NCBI GenBank assembly: GCA_964406155.1
Contig: CAYOQR010000008.1
Location: 1 to 64,000 of the forward strand
Reading direction: 5' to 3'
DNA length: 64,000 nucleotides
DNA from: Dongia_B sp964406155
GTDB taxonomy: Bacteria > Pseudomonadota > Alphaproteobacteria > Dongiales > Dongiaceae
In this document: positions 1 to 7,498 of the stretch, one piece after another
Layout: every line of letters starts with the position of its first letter
Position numbering within the stretch: the first letter of the stretch is position 1
Notes under the pieces: generated by a model
Database searches by the model: none
What the model saw: the letters and a program-made list of their open reading frames with translations, nothing else
What the model was told of the DNA's origin: nothing
Made by a program: the position numbers and the translations under genes

Positions 1-102
1 AAGCTGATCGTCGAATATTTCGGCGAGACCTATCCGGTCGAGGTGGCCTCGGTCGACTACAAGCCGCTCCACGATCCGGAGAACCTGAAGCCCCGGACCT
101 GA
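1..102 (+). CDS. C-terminal fragment of a dimethylglycine/sarcosine dehydrogenase-like protein
   Basis: Only the last 33 codons are in the window, read in frame 1 and ending at TGA 100-102. The peptide carries a YPVEV stretch followed by PLHDPEN, which resembles the end of the GcvT-like C-terminal barrel of dimethylglycine and sarcosine dehydrogenases and aminomethyltransferases. Those enzymes demethylate betaine breakdown products and pass C1 units to folate. The betaine-homocysteine methyltransferase gene at 2344 is the next typical host gene downstream and makes dimethylglycine, which supports the call. The fragment is too short to separate dimethylglycine dehydrogenase, sarcosine dehydrogenase and stand-alone GcvT. 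Confidence 0.55.
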   Translation, partial: KLIVEYFGETYPVEVASVDYKPLHDPENLKPRT

Positions 103-127
103 TCGCTGTACGTCAATCGACGAATGG

Positions 128-161
128 AATCGGCGGCCCCGCAATGGGCCACCGATTTTCT
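128..161 (+). terminator. Hairpin terminator after the dehydrogenase fragment
   Basis: A 12-bp stem (128-139 with 146-157, one mismatch) encloses a 6-nt loop and runs into TTTTC. It lies 26 nt after the stop of the dehydrogenase fragment and before the convergent gene ending at 198. Confidence 0.6.
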
Positions 162-197
162 TTGAGTTTCAGATCGAAATTGGCAAGATAAACGAGC

Positions 198-734
198 TTA
201 AACGATTTGAGGTAATTTGCTTCCTGGGGCCAATTCGAGGAGTTTTTGGTATAATGCTCTAGCTTTCTCGACCCGTCCGCCATCCGATTTCTCTGGCTTC
301 CGCTTCGAAGTCTCCCCCCAAGGATCTTCACAATGTTCAACGGCCGCTAAGAACGCGGCGGTCGCAGCCAACTCCAGCTCTACAGGATCCGCAGCCCCTG
401 CAAATTTTGCGAGTTCGCGCCTCACAGATCCTTGGACAATTTCTAAGGCCGGCTCTTGAGTTCTATAAATTGAATACATCCCTCCCCAAGATGCGACATG
501 CTCTTCTTCATTTAGAAGCCCGAGAAGACCTGCACTGCGAGCTGCCGCCGCGAGTTGCTCACTGTAAGGGCCGTAGTGCTTATATTCGAACGGCAACCCC
601 TCGCCAAAACCAGCCGCTTCCAAAATGTACGCAATCTTTTGCAGCCGAGTTCGACCAACGATGCGACCTCCCGCATCTTTGACAAGATCAACCACCTTTT
701 GCGTGTCACTTTTCTGATTAGTTTCCTGTGCCAT
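198..734 (-). CDS. YwgA-like protein paired with an HD phosphohydrolase
   Basis: A 178-residue cytosolic protein. The N-terminal part has a GRTRLQKIAYILE segment followed by FEYKHYGPYSEQL, the pattern I associate with the YwgA family and loosely with SocA/Panacea-type domains. The biochemical function is unknown. The gene follows the HD phosphohydrolase at 718-2121 and overlaps its end by 17 bp, so the two are translationally coupled. Bacillus has a comparable ywgA and HD-protein (ywfO) association, from memory. The ATG at 734 is preferred over a TTG at 740 because AGGGG lies about 8 nt upstream. Base composition is clearly poorer in GC than the flanking genes, suggesting acquisition by transfer. 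A defence or toxin-antitoxin role is possible but unproven. Confidence 0.7.
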   Translation of the reverse strand: MAQETNQKSDTQKVVDLVKDAGGRIVGRTRLQKIAYILEAAGFGEGLPFEYKHYGPYSEQLAAAARSAGLLGLLNEEEHVASWGGMYSIYRTQEPALEIVQGSVRRELAKFAGAADPVELELAATAAFLAAVEHCEDPWGETSKRKPEKSDGGRVEKARALYQKLLELAPGSKLPQIV

Positions 735-2121
735 TCGCAATCCCCTCGCTCACAATCTTCAAGACCAGATCTTTCGCCTGAGTATCTTCGTCAGCAAAAT
801 ACACTCGAAACAAATGAAAGGGCTCGATTGCTTTCACGATGCTGGACTTCTCGCCCAAATCCACCAAGCTGCCATCTGTTGTACGAATACGAATCTGGTT
901 CAGCGGTCCTTTTGATTCTTGCATAGGCTTGTACGGATCTCGGTCTGTCTCATCAATAAGTATCCTTGCGCTCTCATGACTATTCTCTGAAATCCAGTTT
1001 CTAAACTTTTCTAGGATGACCGCGCAAATTTTGTCTAGCTGAGCGGATGTAATTCTATCGCCGAGCTTGTTCTTCACATGCTCTCGCACATCTATACACT
1101 TAAATAGCTTTCTACCACGTAAGCGACGAGACAGATCACTGACGATGTTGTCCTTGGCCTCAGCCATAAGTGGCAGTGCACCCCATATAACCGTGTCATC
1201 TAGAGCCTGCACTCGCGACAGCTTATCCGGCTCCTTGGAGAAGCGAACTATGGGATGGTTGTAAGGCAAACCAGTATTTTTCCAAGAACCATCACGTATC
1301 ATTTTGATCACGCGAAAAAGTAGCTCTGTGAACATCTTCTCTGCGCTTCGAGTAGCTTTATGGAAATAAACGGTCGGATAGAGTTGAAAAAGTCCCAATA
1401 CATAAGCTTCGGCTGCATAAATAGCCTTCGGACCAACAACAAAAGTATCTATGCTGCCAATAGACTGCTCGTCCACGCCATATGGAACGCTGCCAACCTC
1501 TAAATTTGCGATAAGCCACTCAAAATCGATTGCACTATGCTGAGTGCCCGTCATTAATCTATCCCGCCGCATGTAGTCCAATCGGTCGGCATCAAATTGG
1601 CTGGAGACTACAGCGCCATAAATACTCCGAGGCCCTTTACTTCTAATAATGTCGGCCACGTCGTTCGCAAATCCACCTCCGAGCGAGTTCAGCACGCCGG
1701 CCACTTCACTATCCTTAATCAGAGCTTCGCTAACGTTCTCATGATTAGCCAAGTCCAGTTTTAGCCGTTTCCCGATATCCTCAAAGGCATGACTGAAAGG
1801 ACCATGCCCTAAATCATGCACCAGAGATGCTGCCAATGCCGTACGCACTTTGGTGGGCTGCAAATCATTAGTCTTACCAAGATGACGTTCGATAACTTGC
1901 ATAAGCTGTCTCGCCGTGTGAAACACGCCGACGCTATGAGCAAAACGAGAATGTGTGGCTCCTGGATAAACAAAGTCCGAGAACCCAAGTTGCTTGACCC
2001 GGCGCAATCGTTGAAACTGCGGCGTTTCAATCACTCGCCACATGGCATTTTCAAACTCTTCAGCTTGAAATTCGATAAGGTTATGCAGTGGATCTCGTAT
2101 CCGCTGTCTATTAAAGCTCAT
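718..2121 (-). CDS. HD-domain phosphohydrolase (dGTPase/SAMHD1-like, COG1078 type)
   Basis: A 467-residue protein of the HD superfamily, related to deoxynucleotide triphosphohydrolases. Visible hallmarks are the N-terminal RIRDPLHN segment, QFQRLRRVKQLG, THSRFAHSVG, the metal-binding HDLGHGPFSH, a later HEN, and SSQFDADRLDYMRRD. Together these give the expected His, His-Asp and Asp metal ligands. Family members hydrolyse dNTPs or other nucleotides; the substrate here cannot be read from sequence. It is the first gene of a two-gene unit with the YwgA-like gene. Codon choice and AT content differ strongly from the neighbours, as for its partner. The start at 2121 has only a weak Shine-Dalgarno (GAGAAC). 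Confidence 0.85.
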   Translation of the reverse strand: MSFNRQRIRDPLHNLIEFQAEEFENAMWRVIETPQFQRLRRVKQLGFSDFVYPGATHSRFAHSVGVFHTARQLMQVIERHLGKTNDLQPTKVRTALAASLVHDLGHGPFSHAFEDIGKRLKLDLANHENVSEALIKDSEVAGVLNSLGGGFANDVADIIRSKGPRSIYGAVVSSQFDADRLDYMRRDRLMTGTQHSAIDFEWLIANLEVGSVPYGVDEQSIGSIDTFVVGPKAIYAAEAYVLGLFQLYPTVYFHKATRSAEKMFTELLFRVIKMIRDGSWKNTGLPYNHPIVRFSKEPDKLSRVQALDDTVIWGALPLMAEAKDNIVSDLSRRLRGRKLFKCIDVREHVKNKLGDRITSAQLDKICAVILEKFRNWISENSHESARILIDETDRDPYKPMQESKGPLNQIRIRTTDGSLVDLGEKSSIVKAIEPFHLFRVYFADEDTQAKDLVLKIVSEGIANGTGN

Positions 2122-2188
2122 CGAATGTTCTCATTTTGTTCTATATGTTGAATTTTGTCAAAATAAATATGAACCTAACTAAGTGATT

Positions 2189-2217
2189 CGTGAATTCAAT
2201 TTAAAATTGAGTTCACG
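2189..2217. repeat. Near-perfect palindrome at the island edge
   Basis: A 29-bp inverted repeat with 14-bp arms around one central base and a single mismatch. It lies in the AT-rich stretch between the HD gene start and the host-like sequence that begins near 2240. It could be an operator for the HD/YwgA unit or a boundary feature of the insertion. No terminator-like T run follows on either strand. Confidence 0.5.
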
Positions 2218-2343
2218 TGTATTTAAATCGCTTACACGATAGCGGGCTTGCGGCCCCTCCTCTGAGTCCCTAGTCTGCCGCCCGGTTAAGTTTAAGTTTT
2301 GCCCGGTTTGTGCCAGGCCGCCGGAACCGGAAAGGAGAGTGCC

Positions 2344-3408
2344 TTGACCAATCGTTTTCTGCAGCTTCTGCAGGAGAAGCCGTTCCTGATGGTGGACGGC
2401 GCCACCGGGACCAACCTGTTCGCCGCCGGCCTGATGACCGGGGATTCGCCGGAAACCTGGAATTTCCTCCATCCCGAGAAAATTGCCGCCCTACATCAAT
2501 CCTTCGTTGATTCCGGCTCCGACGTATTCCTGACCAACACCTTCGGCGGCACCCGCCACCGGCTGAAGCTGCATGGCGAACAGGACCGGGTCTATGAGAT
2601 CAACAAGCGCGCGGCCGAGATCGCCCGCGCAGTTGCCGACAAGGCGATGCAGGAACAGCCGGGCCGGATCGTCATCGTCGCCGGCTCGATGGGTCCGACG
2701 GGCGAATTGTTCGAGCCGCTGGGCGCCCTGACCGAACAGGGTGGCGTCGAAGCCTTCGAGGAACAGGCGATCGCGTTGCGCGATGGCGGCGTCGATGTGC
2801 TGTGGATCGAGACCATGTCGGCCCGCGAGGAAGTTGCGGCCGCCGTGAAGGGCGCCGCCAAGGCCGGCCTGCCCATCGTCACCACCTGCAGCTTCGACAC
2901 CAACGGCCGCACCATGATGGGCATCACCCCGGCCGATTTCGCCCAGTTCGTCCAGACGCTGGATCCGAAGCCGGTCGCCTATGGCGCCAATTGCGGCGTC
3001 GGCGCTTCCGACCTCACCGCCACCATCGTGCAGATGGCGAAGGCGGCCCAGCCCGGCGACGTCATCGTCGCCAAGGGCAATTGCGGCATCCCGTTCTATG
3101 ACGACGGCAAGATCAAATATAACGGCACGCCCGAGCTGATGGCCGAATATGCCAAGCTGGTGCGCGACGGCGGCGCCCGCATCATCGGCGGCTGCTGCGG
3201 CACCTCGCCGGAACATCTGAAATCGATCCGCGCCGCGCTCGATGACCATATGCCGGGCGAAGCGCCGTCGCTGGAGACCATCGTCGCAAAACTTGGCGCG
3301 CTCACCAATGGTGCACAAGCCGGACTTTCCGGCCATGGCGCCGCACCAGCCGATGGCGAGCGGCGCAGCCGACGACGCCGGGCCGAGAGCGGTGAAGCCG
3401 CCTTCTGA
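2344..3408 (+). CDS. Betaine-homocysteine S-methyltransferase family protein
   Basis: A 354-residue homocysteine methyltransferase (Hcy-binding barrel). Glycine betaine is the likely methyl donor, giving methionine and dimethylglycine. The N-terminal VDGATGTNLF segment and the three zinc-ligand cysteines, C217 in GANCG and C284-C285 in GGCCGT, are all present. I start at TTG 2344 because AAGGAGAG ends 5 nt upstream; an upstream in-frame ATG at 2299 has no such site. The C-terminal 25 residues are a basic, low-complexity tail (RRSRRRR). The partial dehydrogenase at 1-102 would use the dimethylglycine produced. Other methyl donors such as S-methylmethionine cannot be excluded. Confidence 0.85.
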   Translation: MTNRFLQLLQEKPFLMVDGATGTNLFAAGLMTGDSPETWNFLHPEKIAALHQSFVDSGSDVFLTNTFGGTRHRLKLHGEQDRVYEINKRAAEIARAVADKAMQEQPGRIVIVAGSMGPTGELFEPLGALTEQGGVEAFEEQAIALRDGGVDVLWIETMSAREEVAAAVKGAAKAGLPIVTTCSFDTNGRTMMGITPADFAQFVQTLDPKPVAYGANCGVGASDLTATIVQMAKAAQPGDVIVAKGNCGIPFYDDGKIKYNGTPELMAEYAKLVRDGGARIIGGCCGTSPEHLKSIRAALDDHMPGEAPSLETIVAKLGALTNGAQAGLSGHGAAPADGERRSRRRRAESGEAAF

Positions 3409-3452
3409 GCGAACGATCCAGACAACGACCACTTATTAGGCACTAGAACATC

Positions 3453-5243
3453 ATGTCATCCTTAACCGCCCTGCTCAGCGAGATCGTTGGCGCGGCCTTC
3501 ACCGCCTGTGACCTGCCGGCCGAATACGGCAAGGTGACGGTGTCGAACCGCCCCGACCTCGCCCAGTTCCAGTGCAACGGCGCCCTGGCCGCCGCCAAGG
3601 CCGCGAAGCAGCCGCCACGCCAGATCGCCGACAAGATCGTCGAGAAGCTGCAGGCGCAGCCGATGTTCCGCGACATCTCGCTGGCCGGCCCCGGTTTCAT
3701 CAATCTCTCCGTCACCGATGCCTGGATGGCCGGGCAGATGAACCGCCTCGCCGGCGATGCCCGCCTCGGCATGCCGGACAAGCAGAAGCTGATGGTGGTG
3801 CTGGATTACGGCGGACCGAATATCGCCAAGCCGATGCATGTCGGCCATCTGCGCGCCGCCATCATCGGCGATTCCATCCGCCGCATCTTCGCCTTCGTCG
3901 GCGACGAGACGGTGGGCGATGTGCATATGGGCGATTGGGGCCTGCAGATGGGCATGCTGATCTCCGAGCTGGAGATCCGCCATCCCGAGCTGCCCTATTT
4001 CGACCCGAAGAAGACCGGCCCCTTCCCGGCCGAAAGCCCAGTCACCCTGCGCGAGCTGGAAGAGCTCTATCCGACCGCTTCCGCTGCGTGCAAGGCCGAT
4101 CCGGCGCGCCTTGAAGTCGCCCGCCAGGCGACCGCCGAATTGCAGGACGGCCGCCCCGGCTATCGCGCGCTGTGGCAGCATTTCTTCGACATCTCCGTCG
4201 ATGCGATGAAGCGCGATTACGGCAATCTCGGTGTGCATTTCGATCTCTGGAAGGGCGAGGCCTGCGTCAACGACCTGATCGCCCCGATGGTCGAGCAGAT
4301 GAAGGCCAAGGGTGTCGTCGAGGAAAGCGACGGTGCGCTGATCGTGCGGGTCGCCGAAGAGAGCGATAAGATGGATATCCCGCCGCTGATCCTGGTGAAG
4401 TCGGACGGTGCGGCGATGTATTCGACCACCGATCTCGCCACTATCGTCGACCGGGTCAACTGCCAGAATCCCGACCGCATCATCTATGTGGTCGATCATC
4501 GCCAGCATCTGCATTTCGTGCAGGTGTTCCGCGCGGCGATCAAGGCCGGGCTCAACGGCAAGGCCAGCATGGTGCATCTCGGCTATGGCACCATGAACGG
4601 TACCGACGGCAAGCCCTTCAAGACCCGCACCGGCGGCGTCATGAAGCTGGACGATCTCATTCAGATGGTGTCGGACGAAGCCAAGAAGCGCCTGACCGAA
4701 CATGGGCTCGGCAGCGATTACAGCCCCGAGGAGCGCGAAGACATCGCCCGCAAGGTCGGCGTCGCGGCGTTGAAGTTCGCCGATCTCAGCAACAATCCGA
4801 TCGCCAATTATGTCTTCGACCTCGACCGCTTCTCGCGCTTCGAGGGTAAGACCGGCCCCTATCTGCTCTATGCCGCCGTGCGCATCAAATCGCTGCTGCG
4901 CAAGGCCGAGGCCCAGGGAGACAAGCTGGGAGGAGACAAGCTGGGAGGAGACACGCCGGGCGAGATCATCCCGACGGCGGCGACCGAGCGTGACCTCGCC
5001 ATGATGCTGGGTGCCATGCCCGATGCCGTGATCGGCGCCTATGACGATCTGGCACCGAACCGCATCGCCGATTTCGCCTATACGCTGGGACAGACCTTCA
5101 GCAGCTTCTATGCCGCCTGCCATATCCTGAGCGAGCAGGACCCAGCGATCCGGCGTTCACGGCTGGCGCTCTGCGCCCTCACTTTGCGGCAGTTGGAGCT
5201 CTGCCTGTCCCTGCTCGGCATCGAGACGCCGGATAGAATGTAA
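3453..5243 (+). CDS. argS: Arginyl-tRNA synthetase
   Basis: A 596-residue class I aminoacyl-tRNA synthetase that charges tRNA-Arg. The HIGH-type signature is KPMHVGHLRAA near residue 129. The KMSKS region is replaced by the KPFKTRTGG segment usual in ArgS. The C-terminus has the DALRA-like anticodon-binding part and ends TPDRM, typical of the family. An unusual in-frame 15-bp tandem repeat (4917-4961) inserts GDKLGGDKLGGDTPG between the catalytic and anticodon-binding parts. The gene follows the methyltransferase by 44 nt and may be cotranscribed. The start ATG has only a weak upstream AGG. Confidence 0.96.
   Translation: MSSLTALLSEIVGAAFTACDLPAEYGKVTVSNRPDLAQFQCNGALAAAKAAKQPPRQIADKIVEKLQAQPMFRDISLAGPGFINLSVTDAWMAGQMNRLAGDARLGMPDKQKLMVVLDYGGPNIAKPMHVGHLRAAIIGDSIRRIFAFVGDETVGDVHMGDWGLQMGMLISELEIRHPELPYFDPKKTGPFPAESPVTLRELEELYPTASAACKADPARLEVARQATAELQDGRPGYRALWQHFFDISVDAMKRDYGNLGVHFDLWKGEACVNDLIAPMVEQMKAKGVVEESDGALIVRVAEESDKMDIPPLILVKSDGAAMYSTTDLATIVDRVNCQNPDRIIYVVDHRQHLHFVQVFRAAIKAGLNGKASMVHLGYGTMNGTDGKPFKTRTGGVMKLDDLIQMVSDEAKKRLTEHGLGSDYSPEEREDIARKVGVAALKFADLSNNPIANYVFDLDRFSRFEGKTGPYLLYAAVRIKSLLRKAEAQGDKLGGDKLGGDTPGEIIPTAATERDLAMMLGAMPDAVIGAYDDLAPNRIADFAYTLGQTFSSFYAACHILSEQDPAIRRSRLALCALTLRQLELCLSLLGIETPDRM
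4917..4961 (+). repeat. Three-unit 15-bp tandem repeat inside argS
   Basis: Two identical units of ggagacaagctggga (4917-4931 and 4932-4946) and a diverged third (4947-4961) keep the frame and encode the pentapeptide GDKLG twice, then GDTPG. This looks like recent slippage in a surface loop. Confidence 0.85.
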
Positions 5244-5300
5244 TATCCGCGGCCGGCGGACCATATCCGCCGGCCGCCTTCAATCGAGAGGATATCGATC

Positions 5301-6161
5301 ATGGCTGAAGTGAAGGTCGTGAATGCGCAGCATTACGTCGACGGTGAGTGGCTGAGCGGCAATCCGGCGACGATCGGCCTCTGGGATCACGCCTCCTGGC
5401 TGGGAACCGCCGTGTTCGACGGCGCCCGCGCCTTCGACGGCATGACGCCGGATCTCGACCTGCATTGCCAGCGGGCGATCCGGTCGGCCCGTGCGCTCGG
5501 CCTGGAACCGCCGGTGACGGCAACGGAGATCGAACGCCTGGCCCGCGAAGGCGTCAAGCGTTTCGCGCCGGGCACGCATCTCTATATCCGTCCCTTCTTC
5601 TGGGCGGTGGACGGCGATCTCCATGCCGATCCGGCCTCGACCCGCTTCGCCCTCTCCATCGCCGAGGCGCCGCTCCCGGAACCGACCGGCGTGCGCATCA
5701 CCCTGTCGCCCATGCGCCGGCCGACACCGGAAACCGCACCGACCAGCGCCAAGGCCGTGGCGCTCTATGCCCATTCGGGCCTCGCCCAGGCCGAAGCCAA
5801 GCGACGCGGCTATGATGACGGCGTCATGCTGGATCAGCTCGGCCATGTCGCCGAACTGACCGGGTCCAATCTCTGGATCGTCAAGGATGGCGTCGCCATC
5901 ACGCCGATCCCCAACGGCACCTTCCTCAACGGCCTCACCCGCCAGCGCCTCGTCAAGCTGCTGACCGCCGACGGCATTCCGGTGCAGGAGCGCACCGTGC
6001 GCTATGAGGAAGTGATGCAGGCCGACGAAGCCTTCGCCAGCGGCAATTACAGCAAGGTGCAGCCGATCGTCGGTATCGAGGGGCGCAACCTGCCCTATGG
6101 CCCGATCACCCAGCGCGCCCGGGCGCTCTATTGGGCCTTCGCGAAAACTCAGCCGCTTTAA
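5301..6161 (+). CDS. Class IV aminotransferase (branched-chain aminotransferase-like)
   Basis: A 286-residue PLP-dependent fold-type IV enzyme, probably moving an amino group between a branched-chain amino acid and 2-oxoglutarate. K151 in TSAKAVALY fits the Schiff-base lysine, and E185 in AELTGSN fits the PLP-ring contact. An FFW segment near residue 100 lies in the small-domain region. GAGAGGAT stands upstream of the ATG. D-amino-acid transaminase and 4-amino-4-deoxychorismate lyase share this fold, but the length and the YDDGVMLD segment favour the branched-chain or related omega-transaminase group. It ends just before a strong terminator. Confidence 0.8.
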   Translation: MAEVKVVNAQHYVDGEWLSGNPATIGLWDHASWLGTAVFDGARAFDGMTPDLDLHCQRAIRSARALGLEPPVTATEIERLAREGVKRFAPGTHLYIRPFFWAVDGDLHADPASTRFALSIAEAPLPEPTGVRITLSPMRRPTPETAPTSAKAVALYAHSGLAQAEAKRRGYDDGVMLDQLGHVAELTGSNLWIVKDGVAITPIPNGTFLNGLTRQRLVKLLTADGIPVQERTVRYEEVMQADEAFASGNYSKVQPIVGIEGRNLPYGPITQRARALYWAFAKTQPL

Positions 6162-6194
6162 GCGCCGCCGCAGTGTCGGTAAAGCTGGAATCAC

Positions 6195-6231
6195 CGAAGC
6201 CGGGACGGTTCTCGCCGTCCCGGCTTCGTGT
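6195..6231. terminator. Strong hairpin terminator between convergent genes
   Basis: A perfect 14-bp stem (6195-6208 with 6215-6228) and a TTCTCG loop are followed by TGTTT. It ends the aminotransferase transcript and could also serve the small convergent ORF that stops at 6240. Confidence 0.8.
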
Positions 6232-6239
6232 TTGTGGAC

Positions 6240-6371
6240 TTACGCAGTGAGCGAGCCGGTGGTGCTGGACTTGCCCTGCCGTTCGACCAGCTTCATCAAC
6301 ACGACCATCCCGATGATGACCAGGTAGTTGGGCGCCAATTGATTGCCCTCCTCTGCCACCGACCCACCCAT
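6240..6371 (-). CDS. Small single-pass membrane protein (hypothetical)
   Basis: A 43-codon frame from ATG at 6371 to TAA at 6240. The middle segment, YLVIIGMVVLMKLVERQ, reads as one short transmembrane helix followed by a positively charged end. It is convergent with the aminotransferase, and the hairpin at 6195-6231 fits a shared terminator. The Shine-Dalgarno is weak (ACGGA). I do not recognise the family. Codon choice is ordinary for the region. It may be a chance frame. Confidence 0.45.
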   Translation of the reverse strand: MGGSVAEEGNQLAPNYLVIIGMVVLMKLVERQGKSSTTGSLTA

Positions 6372-6403
6372 ATAATATTCCGTCGCCTGGGCTAGAGCCG
6401 GAT

Positions 6404-6530
6404 GCTCACAAGCGGAATCGCTGGAGCGATTTCACTTGTGAGCTGAATCCGCCTCTTCTCAAGAAGATAGAGGGCGATTCAGCGTTCAGGTTGAAGCACA
6501 CATGCTTCAACCTGAAAGCATCGCGCTCTA
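6404..6530. repeat. Composite palindromic repeat, copy 1
   Basis: Two inverted repeats sit side by side. The first pairs 6404-6412 with 6435-6443 (GCTCACAAG/CTTGTGAGC) with further inner pairing. The second is a perfect 14-bp stem, 6485-6498 with 6503-6516. The 18 bases at 6512-6529 (CTGAAAGCATCGCGCTCT) are identical to 45081-45098 in the palindrome downstream of the Lrp-type regulator. This marks a dispersed repeat family in non-coding DNA. Confidence 0.8.
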
Positions 6531-6823
6531 GGCTTGGCATCGCGACCAACAACAAACCGGCGCTAGGTAGCCTGCGGCAAGACGCGCAAGCACCGAGACA
6601 CTCTCCATCGCCAAAGGTAAAACCACAAATTATTGAGTGAGTGCAAAACATTCGCCCTCACTGTGCATCGCTATGCCTCCCTGGCAACAGGGACAAGGCA
6701 GCACGCCGAAACACGGTAACAATGTGCAATAATCACATGCCGGACGGGGGCCGTCGGCTTTCGGTCGCGGATGGGGATACCTCGGAATTTGACAAATTGT
6801 CTAATTTATACATATTGTCTTAA
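6531..6823. other. Non-coding stretch before the DauR-like gene
   Basis: No convincing gene is seen. The last 40 bases are AT-rich and hold the promoter candidate described separately. Confidence 0.5.
6789..6817 (+). promoter_or_regulatory. Promoter and palindromic operator candidate for the DauR-like gene
   Basis: TTGACA at 6789-6794 is followed after about 17 nt by ATATTG, placing the transcription start close to the ATG at 6824. The perfect 11-bp palindrome GACAAATTGTC (6791-6801) overlaps the -35 region and could be an autoregulatory operator. No Shine-Dalgarno precedes the ATG, so a leaderless mRNA is possible. Confidence 0.4.
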
Positions 6824-7498
6824 ATGAAGATATCCGGGACGACCGAAGAGCGGCATCCGCTCGCCTGCCATTTCCCTACGGCCGAGGCCGTGGCAGCCTT
6901 GCTGCATCCCCATGCCGAGGTCGTTATCCATGACCTCGAAACAGATCGTGTCGTGCGTATCTGGAATGCGTTTTCCAAGCGCCGCCCTGGCTCTCCCTCG
7001 TATCTCGGCCACGACCCGGATCTGCTGACCGAGGCGGAAACCTACGGCCCTTACGAAAAGGCCAATCCCGACGGCAGCCGCATCAAGTCGATCAGCGCCG
7101 TGTTGAAGGATGCCAAGGGCCGCCGGGCCGGCTTTCTCTGCATCAATCTCGATCTCTCGAAATTCGATGCCGCCATTGCCTTGCTGAGCGCCTTTGCCAC
7201 GCCGCACACAACGCGGCCGGCTCCCCTGTTCCGTCACGACTGGCGCGAACAGATCAATCTGGCGATCCGCGACTTCCTCAGCGACGAACGCAAATCGCTG
7301 GATGCCCTCGATCGCCGCGACCGTATTGCCCTGCTGGCCCATCTCGATAAACGGGGGTTGTTTCAAACCCGTAACGCGACGCCCTTCGTGGCGCAGGCAC
7401 TCGGTGTCAGCCGCGCCACGATCTACGGCCTTCTCACCGAGGCCCGCCAGCTTTCCTCATCCCCGCCCCTCCCCCGATCGAAGCGAGCCGTATCATGA
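6824..7498 (+). CDS. DauR-like transcriptional regulator (YheO-type PAS plus HTH)
   Basis: A 224-residue cytoplasmic regulator. The N-terminal half (roughly residues 20-125) is a YheO-like PAS domain with VVIHDLE and FLCINLDLS. The C-terminal part (about 150-210) is the HTH_22-type DNA-binding domain with a helix-turn-helix at VAQALGVSRATIYGLL. DauR members control D-amino-acid or related catabolic genes. It overlaps the aminotransferase gene by 4 bp (ATGA), so it probably regulates or is co-regulated with it. The inducer is unknown. Confidence 0.85.
   Translation: MKISGTTEERHPLACHFPTAEAVAALLHPHAEVVIHDLETDRVVRIWNAFSKRRPGSPSYLGHDPDLLTEAETYGPYEKANPDGSRIKSISAVLKDAKGRRAGFLCINLDLSKFDAAIALLSAFATPHTTRPAPLFRHDWREQINLAIRDFLSDERKSLDALDRRDRIALLAHLDKRGLFQTRNATPFVAQALGVSRATIYGLLTEARQLSSSPPLPRSKRAVS

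Noticed and set aside
2218..2343. Possible SAM or SAH riboswitch before the methyltransferase gene
   Set aside because: No recognisable consensus core or conserved pairing was found by eye.
2179..2472. Minus-strand frame crossing the start of the methyltransferase gene
   Set aside because: Runs through the strong Shine-Dalgarno and start of a supported plus-strand gene.
3462..5123. Long open frame antisense to argS
   Set aside because: It mirrors a strong argS reading and its composition is that of a GC-rich shadow frame; no recognised domain.
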